Of a DNA stretch of 20,808 nucleotides, positions 1 through 9,732 are shown piece after piece; the first letter of the stretch is position 1, and each line of letters opens with the position of its first letter. Both the position numbers and the translations under genes were made by a program. The notes below the pieces were generated by a model that was not told the DNA's origin, did not search any database, and worked only from the letters and a program-made list of their open reading frames with translations. This DNA is from Pelargonium nanum. Taxonomy: Eukaryota; Streptophyta; Magnoliopsida; Geraniales; Geraniaceae. The DNA is taken from NCBI GenBank assembly GCA_036897485.1, contig JAYMTF010001887.1:1-20808 (forward strand), in the 5' to 3' direction.

Positions 1-960
1 CTAGTGAGTTTGATTGACAGGGTCTGGGCAACATATTATCTCTCTCGAGGCTAATTTGTTGTCCTAAGGGCGAGATATTGAATCTCTTCAACACAAGCAG
101 TAGGAATATATCAATCAAAGCACTATTAATTATCATTCATGCAAAACCCTAAATATCTCTAGCAATTGGCTACACCCCTCATTCTTAGATCAGAGGTGAT
201 TAGCCATTCATGTTGAGAAGACAAACACAAATCAATGATATAAACATATTATAGATCACAAAGAAAGAAATACGTTACACTTGATTGATTCGCGACGATG
301 ATCTCTCGATCGATCCTCTTGTTTCCTTCTCAATTCTCTTTCTCTCAATGTAACTCTTTAAAAACCTACTCTAGGCTAAAAATCTATTATGGTGATGAGA
401 TACAAAGAATCTATCAACTAGAGTTGTTTATAGGGCTTTAAACAGGCAAAAAGGGCTAAAAACGCGAAATAGGAAACTATGTAATCCTGCGACACGGCCT
501 GTGACACGGCCTACGACACGGCCTGCGTGACCCGTGCCTTGGGTCATGTCACATAGGCAGAGAGAATTGTGAGAATACGATCCAGGCACGACCCATGTTG
601 TGGGTCGTGTTGCAGGTCGTGTATGTAGTAAACCACTCTTTTGACCATGCAAACATACTCCGATTTGAGCGAATGAACTCATTCCGGAAAGCTTGAGAAG
701 TCCTCTACAAATCTTGTGAAGGCTTCAAATCCAAATGAGATCACTAAAGACGTCTAAATTGCATCTTAAGCTTCAGAGGTCAAATTGCCAAAAACGACAA
801 TTTCACTCAAATGACTTCATCTTGTTTCTTTTCGATTCCTTTGCCCTAATTAAGCTAGAAAATCCTGAAAAGCACTCAAACACTAAAAATAACATTAAAT
901 CTAATAAAGATATAAAATATACATTAAAATAAGAAAAATTGAGATAAATATAAGGTAAAT
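1..960 (-). mobile_element. LTR-like retrotransposon sequence (solo or terminal LTR, cut by window edge)
   Basis: No gene is seen here. Read on the minus strand, the stretch has the layout of a long plant LTR. Around 900-840 is an AT-rich block containing ATTAGATTT, then GAGTGCTTTT and TTTTCTAGC. A middle block of CACGACC/CACGGCC repeats follows, then TTTCCTATTTCG near 475, a TATAAAC box (432-426), and a tail with a GGGGTGTAGCC block near 170. The same blocks recur in the same order at 10500-11550 on the plus strand, which is the main reason for the call. The left end lies outside the window and the right end near 960 is approximate; I see no clear TG...CA termini. An internal element region, if present, would be to the left. 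Short reading frames here are chance. Class (probably Ty3-type) is inference. Confidence 0.55.
491..538. repeat. 12-bp tandem repeat inside the LTR-like sequence
   Basis: Three near-identical 12-bp units (GACACGGCCTGT, GACACGGCCTAC, GACACGGCCTGC) fill 491-526, followed by a degraded fourth unit to 538. Further CACGACC/GGGTCGTG pieces run on to about 620, some inverted. The second LTR-like sequence has a comparable CCGTGGG/CACGGCC block near 10735-10820. Confidence 0.75.
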
Positions 961-1193
961 ATGGTGATAGAACATCATAATTATATGTCAAATACGCACG
1001 TGTCACTGAGTAAGCAACCTGTAACCACTCTTTACCGAGTAAGAGCCATTCTTCTTATGGACCCAAGACCATACATCCTTACCAATCCGAGGGCTGAGCA
1101 GGATGATTTAAGATTTCAGAATATCAAAATACCACTCCCTAGTTACATGAAATTAGTATTTTTAAAAATCAATGCACTCATTTTGAGACAAAT
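961..1193. other. AT-rich spacer, nothing recognised
   Basis: AT-rich sequence between the LTR-like region and the first copy of the 17-bp repeat at 1194. A short open frame is present but has no recognisable motif or coding character. Confidence 0.5.
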
Positions 1194-2215
1194 AAATGTA
1201 TAACTTCTCTGAAAAAATAATTTCATTTGGGATAATATTTTTGTAGCTACTTACAGTGAGAAAGATGTCGTTCTCCCTCCCTTCTAGGGTTTGGGTGTCT
1301 AGTCCGGAAGGCTAGGTTTTGGGGTTGTTGGGTGGCGGCGGAGACGTTATACGGTTGTGTGCCGGTAGTATTTTCATCAGCAATTTTTTCTCTATTGTCT
1401 CACTTCGTTCTTGTGCTTTCTCTTGTTCGTGGTAACAGATTCTGGTCCGGAGGAGTGGTTACCGACGCGAGGAGGAGAGTCAAGGCAGAGGCGGTGCTGC
1501 TGCGTGATCGGAGACGAACGGGGTTGGGTCGCCGTTGTTGTGTGATCGGAGTCGCCAGATTTCGTAGCAGCGGCGGAGTATCAGGGGAAGTACAAGTTCA
1601 GCGGTAGTTTTCTGGTGATAATAGCAATGTCAGGTACCAGTTCGGCGGCGGCAACGATGGTGGGTACTAGTTCGGTAAGGGCGGGCGCCTCCTGTCCTGT
1701 AGATGTGGAAGACGGGTCAGAAGTTCAAGTGGGGGATAGCGGGAAAAAAAACCTGCAAGTTGCGAACCTGGCTGGTCAGGTTCGCCAAGGGCCATGAGAA
1801 GGTTGCAGAGAGGCTCCCGTGATAGGGTTAGGTCACGGGTAAGCCGAGACTATTGGGGTCTGGTCCGGCAAGTCAAGGAGGGGGTTCTTTGGTGGATGTG
1901 TGTGGTCGTCCGACAGATTGGGGGGAAAGGTTTACCCAGTGCCCCTGATTTGGGTTTCATCTTAACACTCGAGTTGAAAGAGTACATGGTTTTAAGTTCG
2001 AAGATTTGGGTTTTGTTTGTTTTTGTTGCTGCTTTATGTTGCTTTAATTTTAATGATTCTTCTAGTTTTGTTAGTTCTAGTGTTCATTCTGGTATAGACG
2101 GGATCAGTGGTTGGGTGGGGGATGTATGTCCAATCCAACTCGACTATTGTTAGCTTTGGATTCATCTAATCTGTAAAAGTTACAATTTCCCATAAAGAAA
2201 ATGTATAACTTCTCT
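1194..2215 (+). mobile_element. GC-rich retroposon-like insertion with 17-bp target-site duplication
   Basis: The 17-mer AAATGTATAACTTCTCT occurs at 1194-1210 and again, perfectly, at 2199-2215. Between them lie about 988 bp whose base composition differs sharply from both flanks: 1262-1960 is GC- and G-rich. It starts AT-rich, runs through a CCCTCCCTTCTAGGGTTTGGG stretch and GTGGCGGCGGAG, and ends T-rich with AAAGTTACAATTTCCC just before the A-run joining the second repeat copy. That ending resembles the 3' ends of plant LINEs (from memory), giving the plus orientation. Open frames inside (from about 1332, 1624 and 1794) have no domain I recognise, although the Ser/Thr/Ala-rich 1624 frame could be LINE ORF1 leader. 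It may be an internally deleted, non-autonomous LINE derivative. The insertion is well supported; its class is inferred. Confidence 0.6.
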
Positions 2216-2327
2216 TATATATTGCTATAGATTATTATTGGCTGTATAATACATTCAACATCTTCATAATTTGGCCACATTAAAATAGCTTTGAAAAAAA
2301 AAGTAGAAGGGTGCGGGTTAAACCCAG

Positions 2328-2335
2328 AAACCCTA
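2328..2335 (+). promoter_or_regulatory. telo-box (AAACCCTA) in the ATAD3 promoter
   Basis: AAACCCTA lies 109 bp upstream of the ATAD3 start codon, in the short promoter left between the retroposon repeat (ending 2215) and the gene. Telo-boxes are common near transcription starts of plant genes for translation and organelle biogenesis. Function here is inferred from motif and position. Confidence 0.4.
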
Positions 2336-2407
2336 CAAAAACCCCGAACCTTCCCTCCTTGGTTGCCACTTCTTTTTGGTAAGAAGAGAGCCTAAAATCC
2401 CCACATT

Positions 2408-2437
2408 TTCTTCTTCTTCTTCTTCTTCTTCTTCTTC
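2408..2437 (+). repeat. (TTC)10 microsatellite in the ATAD3 5' leader
   Basis: Ten uninterrupted TTC units end 6 bp before the ATAD3 ATG at 2444. CT-rich leaders are common in plant 5' UTRs. A length-variable repeat so close to the start could affect transcription or translation. The opposite-strand lysine-rich frame here is a shadow of this repeat. Confidence 0.9.
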
Positions 2438-2443
2438 AGCAAA

Positions 2444-5400
2444 ATGGGTAAATATTTTGCAATGGGAGGTCTAATCTCGTCCCTCTCCGCCTCCTTATCC
2501 CCAAACACCGCCCACGCTGATTCTTCTTTCAACTTCTCTCCCTTCTCTTCTTCCGATAAATCTCCACCGCCCGCGGCGGCGGCAGCACCGGACTCAGCAG
2601 CCAATGCCGATGATGACTCCTCTTCTTCTACTCCGAAGGTGCGGAATAACAACCCGAGAACCACCTCGGCTGGGTTTGATCCGGAGGCGCTTGAGCGTGG
2701 CGCTAAGGCCTTGAAGGAGATCAGCGCTTCCAATCAGGCCAAGAAGGTTGCTTCTGTGTTTTTTTTTTTAAATTTGTTATTGGAGTTAATTTCTTCTTCT
2801 TCTTCTTTTTTTGCTCTGAAATGAGAGGACAATTATTGAGTTTTGTTAATTTCTGTTCTCAAAATTTTGCGTTACTGAAGAAGAGTTGTGAAATTTGGTT
2901 TCAGCTGAGCATTTCTATTTTTTGTTGGCAGCTAATTAAATGTCCTGTGTTTTAGTGAATGATTTTATTTTTGTTTCTGTACATTTTTGTTATGGTTTTG
3001 TAAAGAGAAACATGTTCTTTGGTTTGATAAAATGATTATTTTGTTCTACTGGCCTGTTGTGCTTGGAGGAGTTATGGAATGACATCAATTAGTGGGGTTT
3101 CGTGTAGGCGTTTGAGATTATGAAGAAGCGGGAGGAGACAAGGCAGGCAGAATGGGCTGCAAAGGCTGCCGAATTTAAAGCATTGCAAGCTCAAGCTGAA
3201 GCTGTAAGATACTGTATTTAAGTTTTTTTCTCACTCTTGCAATCGTACAGTCTATCATGTAAGGACTAGAATATATCTCCTATCTTTGGCATGGAAATAT
3301 TTTGCTTCAACTCTTAAAGTGATTTACTACCCATAATCAACAATGGTTTCTTTGTGATATTCCCATTTCTAAATAAAGTCTCCGTTTATGGTCATAAGTA
3401 TAACAATTGATCGCGGCTAATTTCAACTTTTGTTACCAAAGATATGTTTTCTTTGATTGTTGTAGGTTCTTAATAAACTTTAAGCATCCTTCTTTGTTTG
3501 TATAATGTGTGGAGGTCCAAGTAATGAAGTGCTAGAAGTTGAGGAAAGTTAAAAGTTATTGACCTCTCTTATGCAGTCTGAGCTTGGGAACCCTTTTCTT
3601 CAAGAAAGAGGAGGATAACTAGTGAAAGGTTGACATGTGGCCTGGAAATGGGGCTAGATGCAGGTTGACACTTGGGCAGTTACACTGCTTGTCTTGATTA
3701 TTGGATAATGGCTATCCCTTGCACTTATTCAGTATTCTGTACCTGGCTTACAAACTACGCTTGACCTTCTAGGGATCTAATAGATTTTAGTAGTTACTGC
3801 TGTCATGACATTAGTCTACTGTTTATCGGGGGAAATTCCTACATGTTCATGACAGATGCTGTAGGTGACTAGGTGTAGACTTTCTTTAATTTATTATCCT
3901 GTAGTGTTGTAAACTTTTTGCTATTAGAAATCCTATTAGATTCTCTGAGTGTTGTTTGTTGAATGTTCATTCATTTTGATGCTTAGCTCAGACCTGATGT
4001 TGCCATGGCATGGATTATTTAAGTGGAATAATGTCTTCCTGAGAGTTCAATAGGGTGCTTCCTTATGTCATTGTGCTTGCTAATTGTGATCCATTCATGA
4101 TCTTTGGATCATGACTTTGTTGTTTTCCTCTCTTTAGCATCATAGACAATCTAGTAATAGCTTGGGGTTGGGTCATTGGGGTACATTTGTAGTTTTCCTT
4201 TGGATGTGCCCCTTTGTTTATGTGGTGAATCAGCTTTAGCCGTGCAGTGTCTGGATGGAAGTGAATTATATTTTTTGGCTGTCTTTTTTTTACTTGTTGT
4301 GCATTTACTTAGATAATAATGCAATTGTTATATTAAGTAATTTGCTAGCATTTCAATCACTCGTTTAAGAGAGGCAAGGAGGCAACTTGTAGTCTGCACT
4401 ACTATTTCACAAGTGCATCATAAACAAATCTATTTATGAATTACTTTACCATTGTATACTTGCTTTCATATGTTATGGGAATTTTAAGTGGAATTGCTCG
4501 GCAAACATGAGTTATCCTTTGAATTATGTACTTCGTTTGCTGGCAGGAGAAACAAAGGGTAGTATATGATGAGCAGAAAAAACTAGCACAACATAATGCT
4601 CAAGTAAAATCCCAGATGGCCCGCTATGAGGATGAATTGGCAAGAAAGCGGATGCAGGCATGTTATATTAACCTTGTGTGGTTCACAGAATAGTTATTAT
4701 ATGGTCAGGAATATAATATTTTCATGTTTTTCCAGGCTGAAAATGAATATCAGAGAGCAAGGAATCAAGAGCTCGTTAAACTACAGGAAGATTCATCAAT
4801 TAGACAGGAGCAGGCTCGACGGGCAACTGAAGAGCAAATTCAAGCTCAACGCAGGCAAACCGAGAGGGAAAAGGCTGAAATAGAACGTGAAACTATCAGA
4901 GTCAGGGCTATGGCAGAAGCAGAAGGAAGAGCCCATGAAGCAAAGCTAGCTGAAGATGTTAATCGACGAATCCTAGTAGATCGTGCAAATGCAGAGAGAG
5001 AGAAATGGGTTGCTGCCATAAATACCACTTTTGATCATATTGGAGGTATTACACTAACTGGGTGCACTCAACCCATCTGAAATCGTCTTCCTGTGACCAT
5101 CTGATTGGTTAAGAATAACTTGCACTTTGAAATGCCTTACTTCAAATGGCTTATGGCACCATGAACAATCTCTAGCCATGCCTCATCATCTGCAACCTAT
5201 TAGTTGGAAAAAAATAAACAATTCAGGTGCATATTATGATTAAGCAAGGACAACTGATCGTCGCATCCTTACTTGGAGCTGTAAGAAGTATCTGAGTTTT
5301 GTATATTATCTTCAAGGGGTAATTTTCCCATAGAAGCACCATTGTCTTTTCTAAAACTTCATGGCCTTTGTGCTTTTTGAAGTAAAACCTTCACATTTGT

Positions 5401-8400
5401 TGTTTACAATAATTATTTAGTTAGTTACAGTCAATATTATCAATGTATAATATTTTAGTGACAATCTATTATATGTCATACTTGTTGAATCATTCATAGC
5501 ATTCAAATGCTACTGTAATGCATCCTGGTATACCATTTTCACCCTGTTGATGAGACAAGTAAAATATTTGCCATTGTGAACTGTAAAGAATATTATTGTA
5601 GTGTTGTTCTGTGAATTATTCATTTTTTGGCGTAGGAAAGTATTGTAATGTGGACCATCTGTTTTTCTGTAGGGGGTTTGCGAGCCATTTTGACAGATCA
5701 GAATAAGCTGGTTGTAGCTGTTGGGGGAGTAACAGCACTTGCTGCTGGGGTTTACACTACAAGGTATGCATTAAAATCTCTAGCAGATTTGAATTCTTTA
5801 CACGTGTGCATGTGCTTATTTGTTTGTTTATGTTATATTTTTTTTGCTGTTCTGTACAGCAACTCAAGTCTCAAACTGTAGACTTATAGTAGAGGGCTGC
5901 TAATCATATTATCCAATTTCAAGTTGTTAGATGCAACATTTAGTTATGTTCTGCTTCTTGAAGCTGATGGGGTGTATGGTGAGCTTGTAGTGTAGGTTTT
6001 CTTGTATGTGAGCGAAGTTTACATTCCTTTCTTTGACAATGAATTGGCACAAGATGTTAATTAGGCGATTGGTTATGTTTGTGTATGGAAATTGGAAGCA
6101 TTTGAACCAGGTAAAAGCTGCTGTGATTCTCTGGTGCATTATATGTATTTTTATTTCTGCTTCAAGCCATTATTTTTTGCTATAAATATTGGGAAGTGAG
6201 ATTGATTGAAGGAATGCTTATGGTTTACAATATTCAAATATCATATACCATTGTACTCAATTTCTTTCAAGGTGAGTTTCTTCAAATATTGGAACTATGA
6301 CATGATATGTTCTTCAAATTACTCTGATTGGTTACAGTTTGTATAGAACCAAGGAAAACATTATTTCCAAATTATCGCAGATTATAGGGCCCTCTTTCCA
6401 AGACTTAAGGTGCTATAATTTTGTTTGTTTGGTTGCTAGTTGTGAACTATTAGCTTATGCTCTTACCATTTTTCCAACATAGGGAAGGTGCAAGGGTTAT
6501 TTGGAGCTATGTGGATAGAATATTGGGACAACCATCTCTCATAAGAGAATCCTCCAGAGGAAAATATCCTTGGTCTGGCTTGTTTTCCCGAGCTGTGAGC
6601 AATCTATCTCGTAAAGGGTCTAGTTCAGAACAGGGAAAAGGATTTGGTGATGTTATATTACACCCTTCTCTGCAAAAAAGAATTGAACAACTCGCTTCTG
6701 CCACTGCTAATACAAAAAAACATAAGGCGCCATACCGAAACGTGCTATTTTATGGCCCTCCAGGAACTGGGAAAACAATGGCTGCAAGAGAGCTGGCGCA
6801 AAAATCGGTATAGATTTTTACCCAATCATTGCATGTCAGTTGCTTAAATTAGTTAGTTATGGCCTATCTGGTAAGGGATGTTCGTAAGACATCAAGCAAA
6901 GAAAATTTTTATTCCTTCCACCCCTTTCCCCTCACTTGTAGAATTGAAAAAGATACAAAGATTTTTTTTTTTTTGGATTGTTCATGGGAGTTTGGTTATA
7001 ATTTACTTTGTTATACAGTTTTTCTCTACTTTAGTTTTATTTTTATTTTTAACACATTGTGTTGGAATTAGTTCATAAGATATTGGATGGTCAGGACTAA
7101 GGAACTTTGCCTGTGGAATTTCAACTCGATGCGTACTTTCAACTTGCTCTAATTTTATGCATTTACTACCTCTTCTTTATGGTTCCTACTTTCTCTGACA
7201 TTTTGTTCACATTCTCTTAGGGACTAGATTATGCGTTGATGACAGGAGGTGATGTCGCTCCGTTGGGGCCACAGGCTGTTACAAAAATACACCAGCTATT
7301 TGATTGGTCCAAGAAGTCTCGAAAGGGTTTGCTTCTTTTCATCGATGAAGCTGATGCATTTTTGTGCGAGTAAGTGATTGTTGCTAATTAAATAATGGGT
7401 AGTGCAATTTGTCCGAAAAGTAGCAAAAAAAATTGTACTGAATGATGTGTCTGCCATTGGAACAATATGCATGAAATTAAGTGATGTCTTGGAGGAATCA
7501 TATAACTTGCAAAACTTAAAATACGAATATAGAAATTGGAAAAGTGCCACAAATCTGTGGGGAGGGTAATGGTGTCATATGTGGCGTGTTGTCATTCGTC
7601 TAAAATTATTTTTTGAATAAATTAAAGTTGCTGTATTGTGACTGCAAAACCAGTTATTTCTTAGCATATAGATGGATACCAGTAAAAAAATTTGGATACC
7701 AGAATTAAATCCCATAAACAACCTCGGAATAGATGTAACAATTGATCGTTACACATCTTAGTAGTATTTGGTTATGTTTGGTTAAGATCAATCTACTGAG
7801 CAGATGGGAACTCTGACATCTAATTCTGACATGGATAAAACCTTTTGAGTAATTGGAAACTTTGACTACATGAGGGTTACTTAAATTTCTTGATTTGACT
7901 TTTGCAGGCGGAACAAAACCTATATGAGTGAAGCTCAGAGAAGTGCCCTGAATGCCCTCCTTTTCCGCACTGGTGACCAGTCGAAGGACATTGTTCTTGC
8001 TCTTGCCACCAACCGTCCTGGTGATCTGGATTCAGCTGTGACAGATCGTATTGATGAAGTCCTCGAATTCCCACTCCCTGGGGAAGAGGAACGCTTCAAG
8101 CTGCTAAAGCTGTACCTCGACAAGTATATTGCTCAGGCTGGATCAAGAAAGCCTGGTTTGTTCAATAGTTTGTTCAAAAAGGAGCAGCAGAAGATTGAGA
8201 TCAAGGGATTGACAGATGAGGTCTTGAGGGAAGCTGCAGCCAAGACTGATGGGTTTTCTGGAAGAGAGATTGCGAAATTGATGGCCAGTGTCCAAGCTGC
8301 TGTGTACGGGAGCGAGAATTGTATGCTGGATTCAAGCCTGTTCCGTGAAGTGGTGGATTATAAAGTCGCAGAGCATGAACAAAGGAGAAAACTTGCTGGT

Positions 8401-8433
8401 GCAGATGGAGGTGCCAAGAGCAGTAAACAATAG
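2444..8433 (+). CDS. ATAD3: ATAD3-family AAA+ ATPase, mitochondrial inner membrane
   Basis: Spliced from eight exons: 2444-2746, 3108-3203, 4547-4657, 4736-5045, 5673-5763, 6483-6807, 7221-7369, 7908-8433 (stop TAG), 1911 nt, 636 residues, as usual for plant ATAD3. All joins keep frame. Residues about 70-274 form the ATAD3 N-terminal domain (DUF3523), a long charged coiled coil rich in Glu, Arg, Gln and Ala ([20 protein letters not shown], then [13 protein letters not shown] and [10 protein letters not shown]). A hydrophobic Gly/Ala/Val membrane segment lies at 287-303. The AAA+ domain shows Walker A GPPGTGKT (395-402), Walker [10 protein letters not shown] (449-457), sensor-1 Asn497 in ATNRPGD, and DRIDE (508-512) with candidate arginine finger Arg509. 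Family members oligomerise at the inner membrane and act in nucleoid and inner-membrane organisation. Every key motif is intact, so the gene is probably functional. The ATG follows a CT-rich leader, and no upstream in-frame alternative is convincing. Confidence 0.95.
3204..4546 (+). other. Intron 2 of ATAD3, 1343 bp, no gene seen
   Basis: Starts GTAAGA and ends TGGCAG. AT- and T-rich as expected of a plant intron. I found no inserted element, RNA gene or coding block inside it. Confidence 0.8.
4658..4735 (+). other. GC-AG intron 3 of ATAD3 (78 bp)
   Basis: The exon before ends CGG ATG CAG and is followed by GCATGT, and the next exon starts after TTTTTCCAG with GCT GAA AAT. Joining at CAG/GC keeps the frame and gives the family sequence RKRMQ-AENEYQ. 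The nearest GT (in GCATGTTA) would add four nucleotides and run into a TGA at once with the same acceptor. CAG/GCATGT fits the GC-AG donor type well. Confidence 0.85.
5046..7907 (+). other. ATAD3 introns 4 to 7, no embedded genes seen
   Basis: Introns are 5046-5672, 5764-6482, 6808-7220 and 7370-7907, separated by exons 5 to 7. All have GT-AG ends and T-rich tracts before the acceptors. Intron 2 (near 3402) and intron 7 (near 7737) share the 13-mer TAACAATTGATCG, which I take as chance. Open frames spilling from exons into these introns are read-through artefacts. Confidence 0.7.
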
Positions 8434-8660
8434 GTAGTTTCTTTTTATCCAGGCAACTATTGAAACGTCGCGACTGTCGGCTTTTTATTGTTAGGAATGG
8501 CAATGGCCTGTAAATTTTCCTTAGATTATTTGCCCCTTGTCTAGTTAGGGGGATTTTGGCATGACAAATACTTGCTAGTGTTGTGTTCAGTTAGAAATTT
8601 AAATTTTTGACTATGACAACTCTGGAGGATTCATAGGTTTTGATTGCCTTGGTTCCCAAG

Positions 8661-8705
8661 GTTATTCGGCCCTTTTTTTTTTGGTAAGAGTTATTCGGCC
8701 CTTTT
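8661..8705 (-). mobile_element. Micro-insertion: 13 nt between perfect 16-bp target-site duplications
   Basis: GTTATTCGGCCCTTTT occurs at 8661-8676 and 8690-8705. Only TTTTTTGGTAAGA (8677-8689) separates them; with duplication Ts counted as tail, the minus strand reads TCTTACC followed by ten As. The duplication begins AAAA on that strand, matching the TTTT/AA-type target of L1-like endonucleases. This is best read as an extremely 5'-truncated LINE insertion made of little more than its 3' end and poly(A). The large LINE in this window also ends TACC before its poly(A). It lies 228 bp past the ATAD3 stop, perhaps in its 3' UTR. Confidence 0.6.
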
Positions 8706-8803
8706 ACTAATCAGTCAATAAGCAAATCTGTGTACTCTTGAATCAATATACTCTTTCTCTCTTCATTTATCAGCTCTTATGTTACATAACACAATTTTAC
8801 AAT

Positions 8804-9328
8804 GGGGTTAAATGGCTTTGCTTTCCATGGACCTGTCATTTTTCTTGGTTTTAGCCTCTAATTAGGGTTTGACATGGTTATAGAGCCCTTGGGCTTCTAA
8901 AAAAAACTCATGTTATCAGTTGTAGTCGGTTTTGATGCGACATGTTAGCTTAAGATGACATGTCATCATCATGTCACCTAAGATTTTAGTCCATATCAGC
9001 CTCAAGTTACGATAGATGAAACGAAAACGTTTCATTTTTCGAGATAACCACACCCGAAACAATGTCATTTTGGCGTTCTCAACTTAAAAAAAGAGAAATT
9101 AAACGTTATCGTTCCGTCTGTCATAGTTGGAGTCTGACAGGTACTGTTGACGTGGTCTAAAATCTTAGATGACATGATGACGTGTCCCATCAAATCTGAC
9201 TATAACTGGTGACATGAGTTTAATTAAAACAAAATTGAAGTCCAATGGCTCAGAACAGGCTAAACCCTAGTTAGGGGCTAAAGCCAAATCAAAATGTCAG
9301 CTCAGGAGAGACAAAACCAATTAACCTT
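8804..9328. mobile_element. Foldback / Mutator-like MITE with about 200-bp imperfect inverted repeats
   Basis: The left end (GGTTAAATGGCTTTGCTTTCC, then CTGTCATTTTT, TTTTAGCC and TAGGGTTT) pairs with the reverse complement of the right end (GGTTAATTGGTTTTGTCTCTCC, then CTGACATTTT, CTTTAGCC and TAGGGTTT). The match continues inward through ACTCATGT, ATGTCATCTAAG/ATGTCACCTAAG and GATTTTAG, so most of the element can fold on itself. No coding capacity is seen. A clear target-site duplication was not found, so ends may be off by some bases and the superfamily (Mutator-like by long inverted repeats) is a guess. It lies between the convergent ATAD3 and NDUFS6 genes. Confidence 0.65.
9016..9035. repeat. 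Perfect hairpin at the centre of the foldback element
   Basis: ATGAAACG and CGTTTCAT, 8 bp each, flank an AAAA loop. The hairpin sits near the middle of the 8804-9328 inverted-repeat element. Confidence 0.75.
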
Positions 9329-9732
9329 ATGCAATATTTAAACACTGACTTCTGAAACTGACAAATCCGACTCTGATCAAAGTTCAGTAAGTCTCATCAT
9401 CAGTTATCAACAGCTTAGCACTTCACATTCTCTAGGAAATGATACTTGCTACTTCAAACATGTGTGTGCATGAACTTCAAGAGAAAATAAACAAAACTAA
9501 GGAACATGAAAAAAGCATAAAAGCTTAATTTAGACAGGAGTATAAGCATGTCAGACTTTTATTGTAATGATACTTAACACATGGAAGTATATGATCAAAA
9601 CACAACGATCTCATCGAGAAACGGCTAGAAACAAGATTACATCAAAGAGACATGGGTTTTTCCCAATCAAAACAATCCCCATTATTCATCACTTCCGACC
9701 AGTGAGCTTCAGAAAAGATCACCTCCAAGCTC
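9329..9732 (-). other. Spacer and probable 3' UTR of NDUFS6
   Basis: AT-rich, with no gene or repeat recognised. On the minus strand it follows the NDUFS6 stop directly, so the part nearest 9732 is probably its 3' UTR. Open frames here overlap the last coding exon in wrong frames. Confidence 0.5.

Noticed and set aside
428-682. Minus-strand 84-codon frame with repeated GRVxGRV
   Set aside because: The repeat peptide only reflects the 12-bp tandem repeats in the LTR-like sequence.
1332-2153. Three consecutive plus-strand open frames in the GC-rich block, possible gene
   Set aside because: No recognisable domain, poor starts, high G content that naturally lacks stops, and the block lies inside direct repeats as an insertion. 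Treated as mobile-element sequence.
2392-2733. Minus-strand frame with a poly-Lys end opposite ATAD3 exon 1
   Set aside because: It is the mirror of the (TTC)n repeat and the coding exon; the plus frame matches the ATAD3 family.
7672-7702. TGGATACCAG occurring twice within ATAD3 intron 7
   Set aside because: A 10-bp repeat 21 bp apart in AT-rich intron sequence; too little to support an element.
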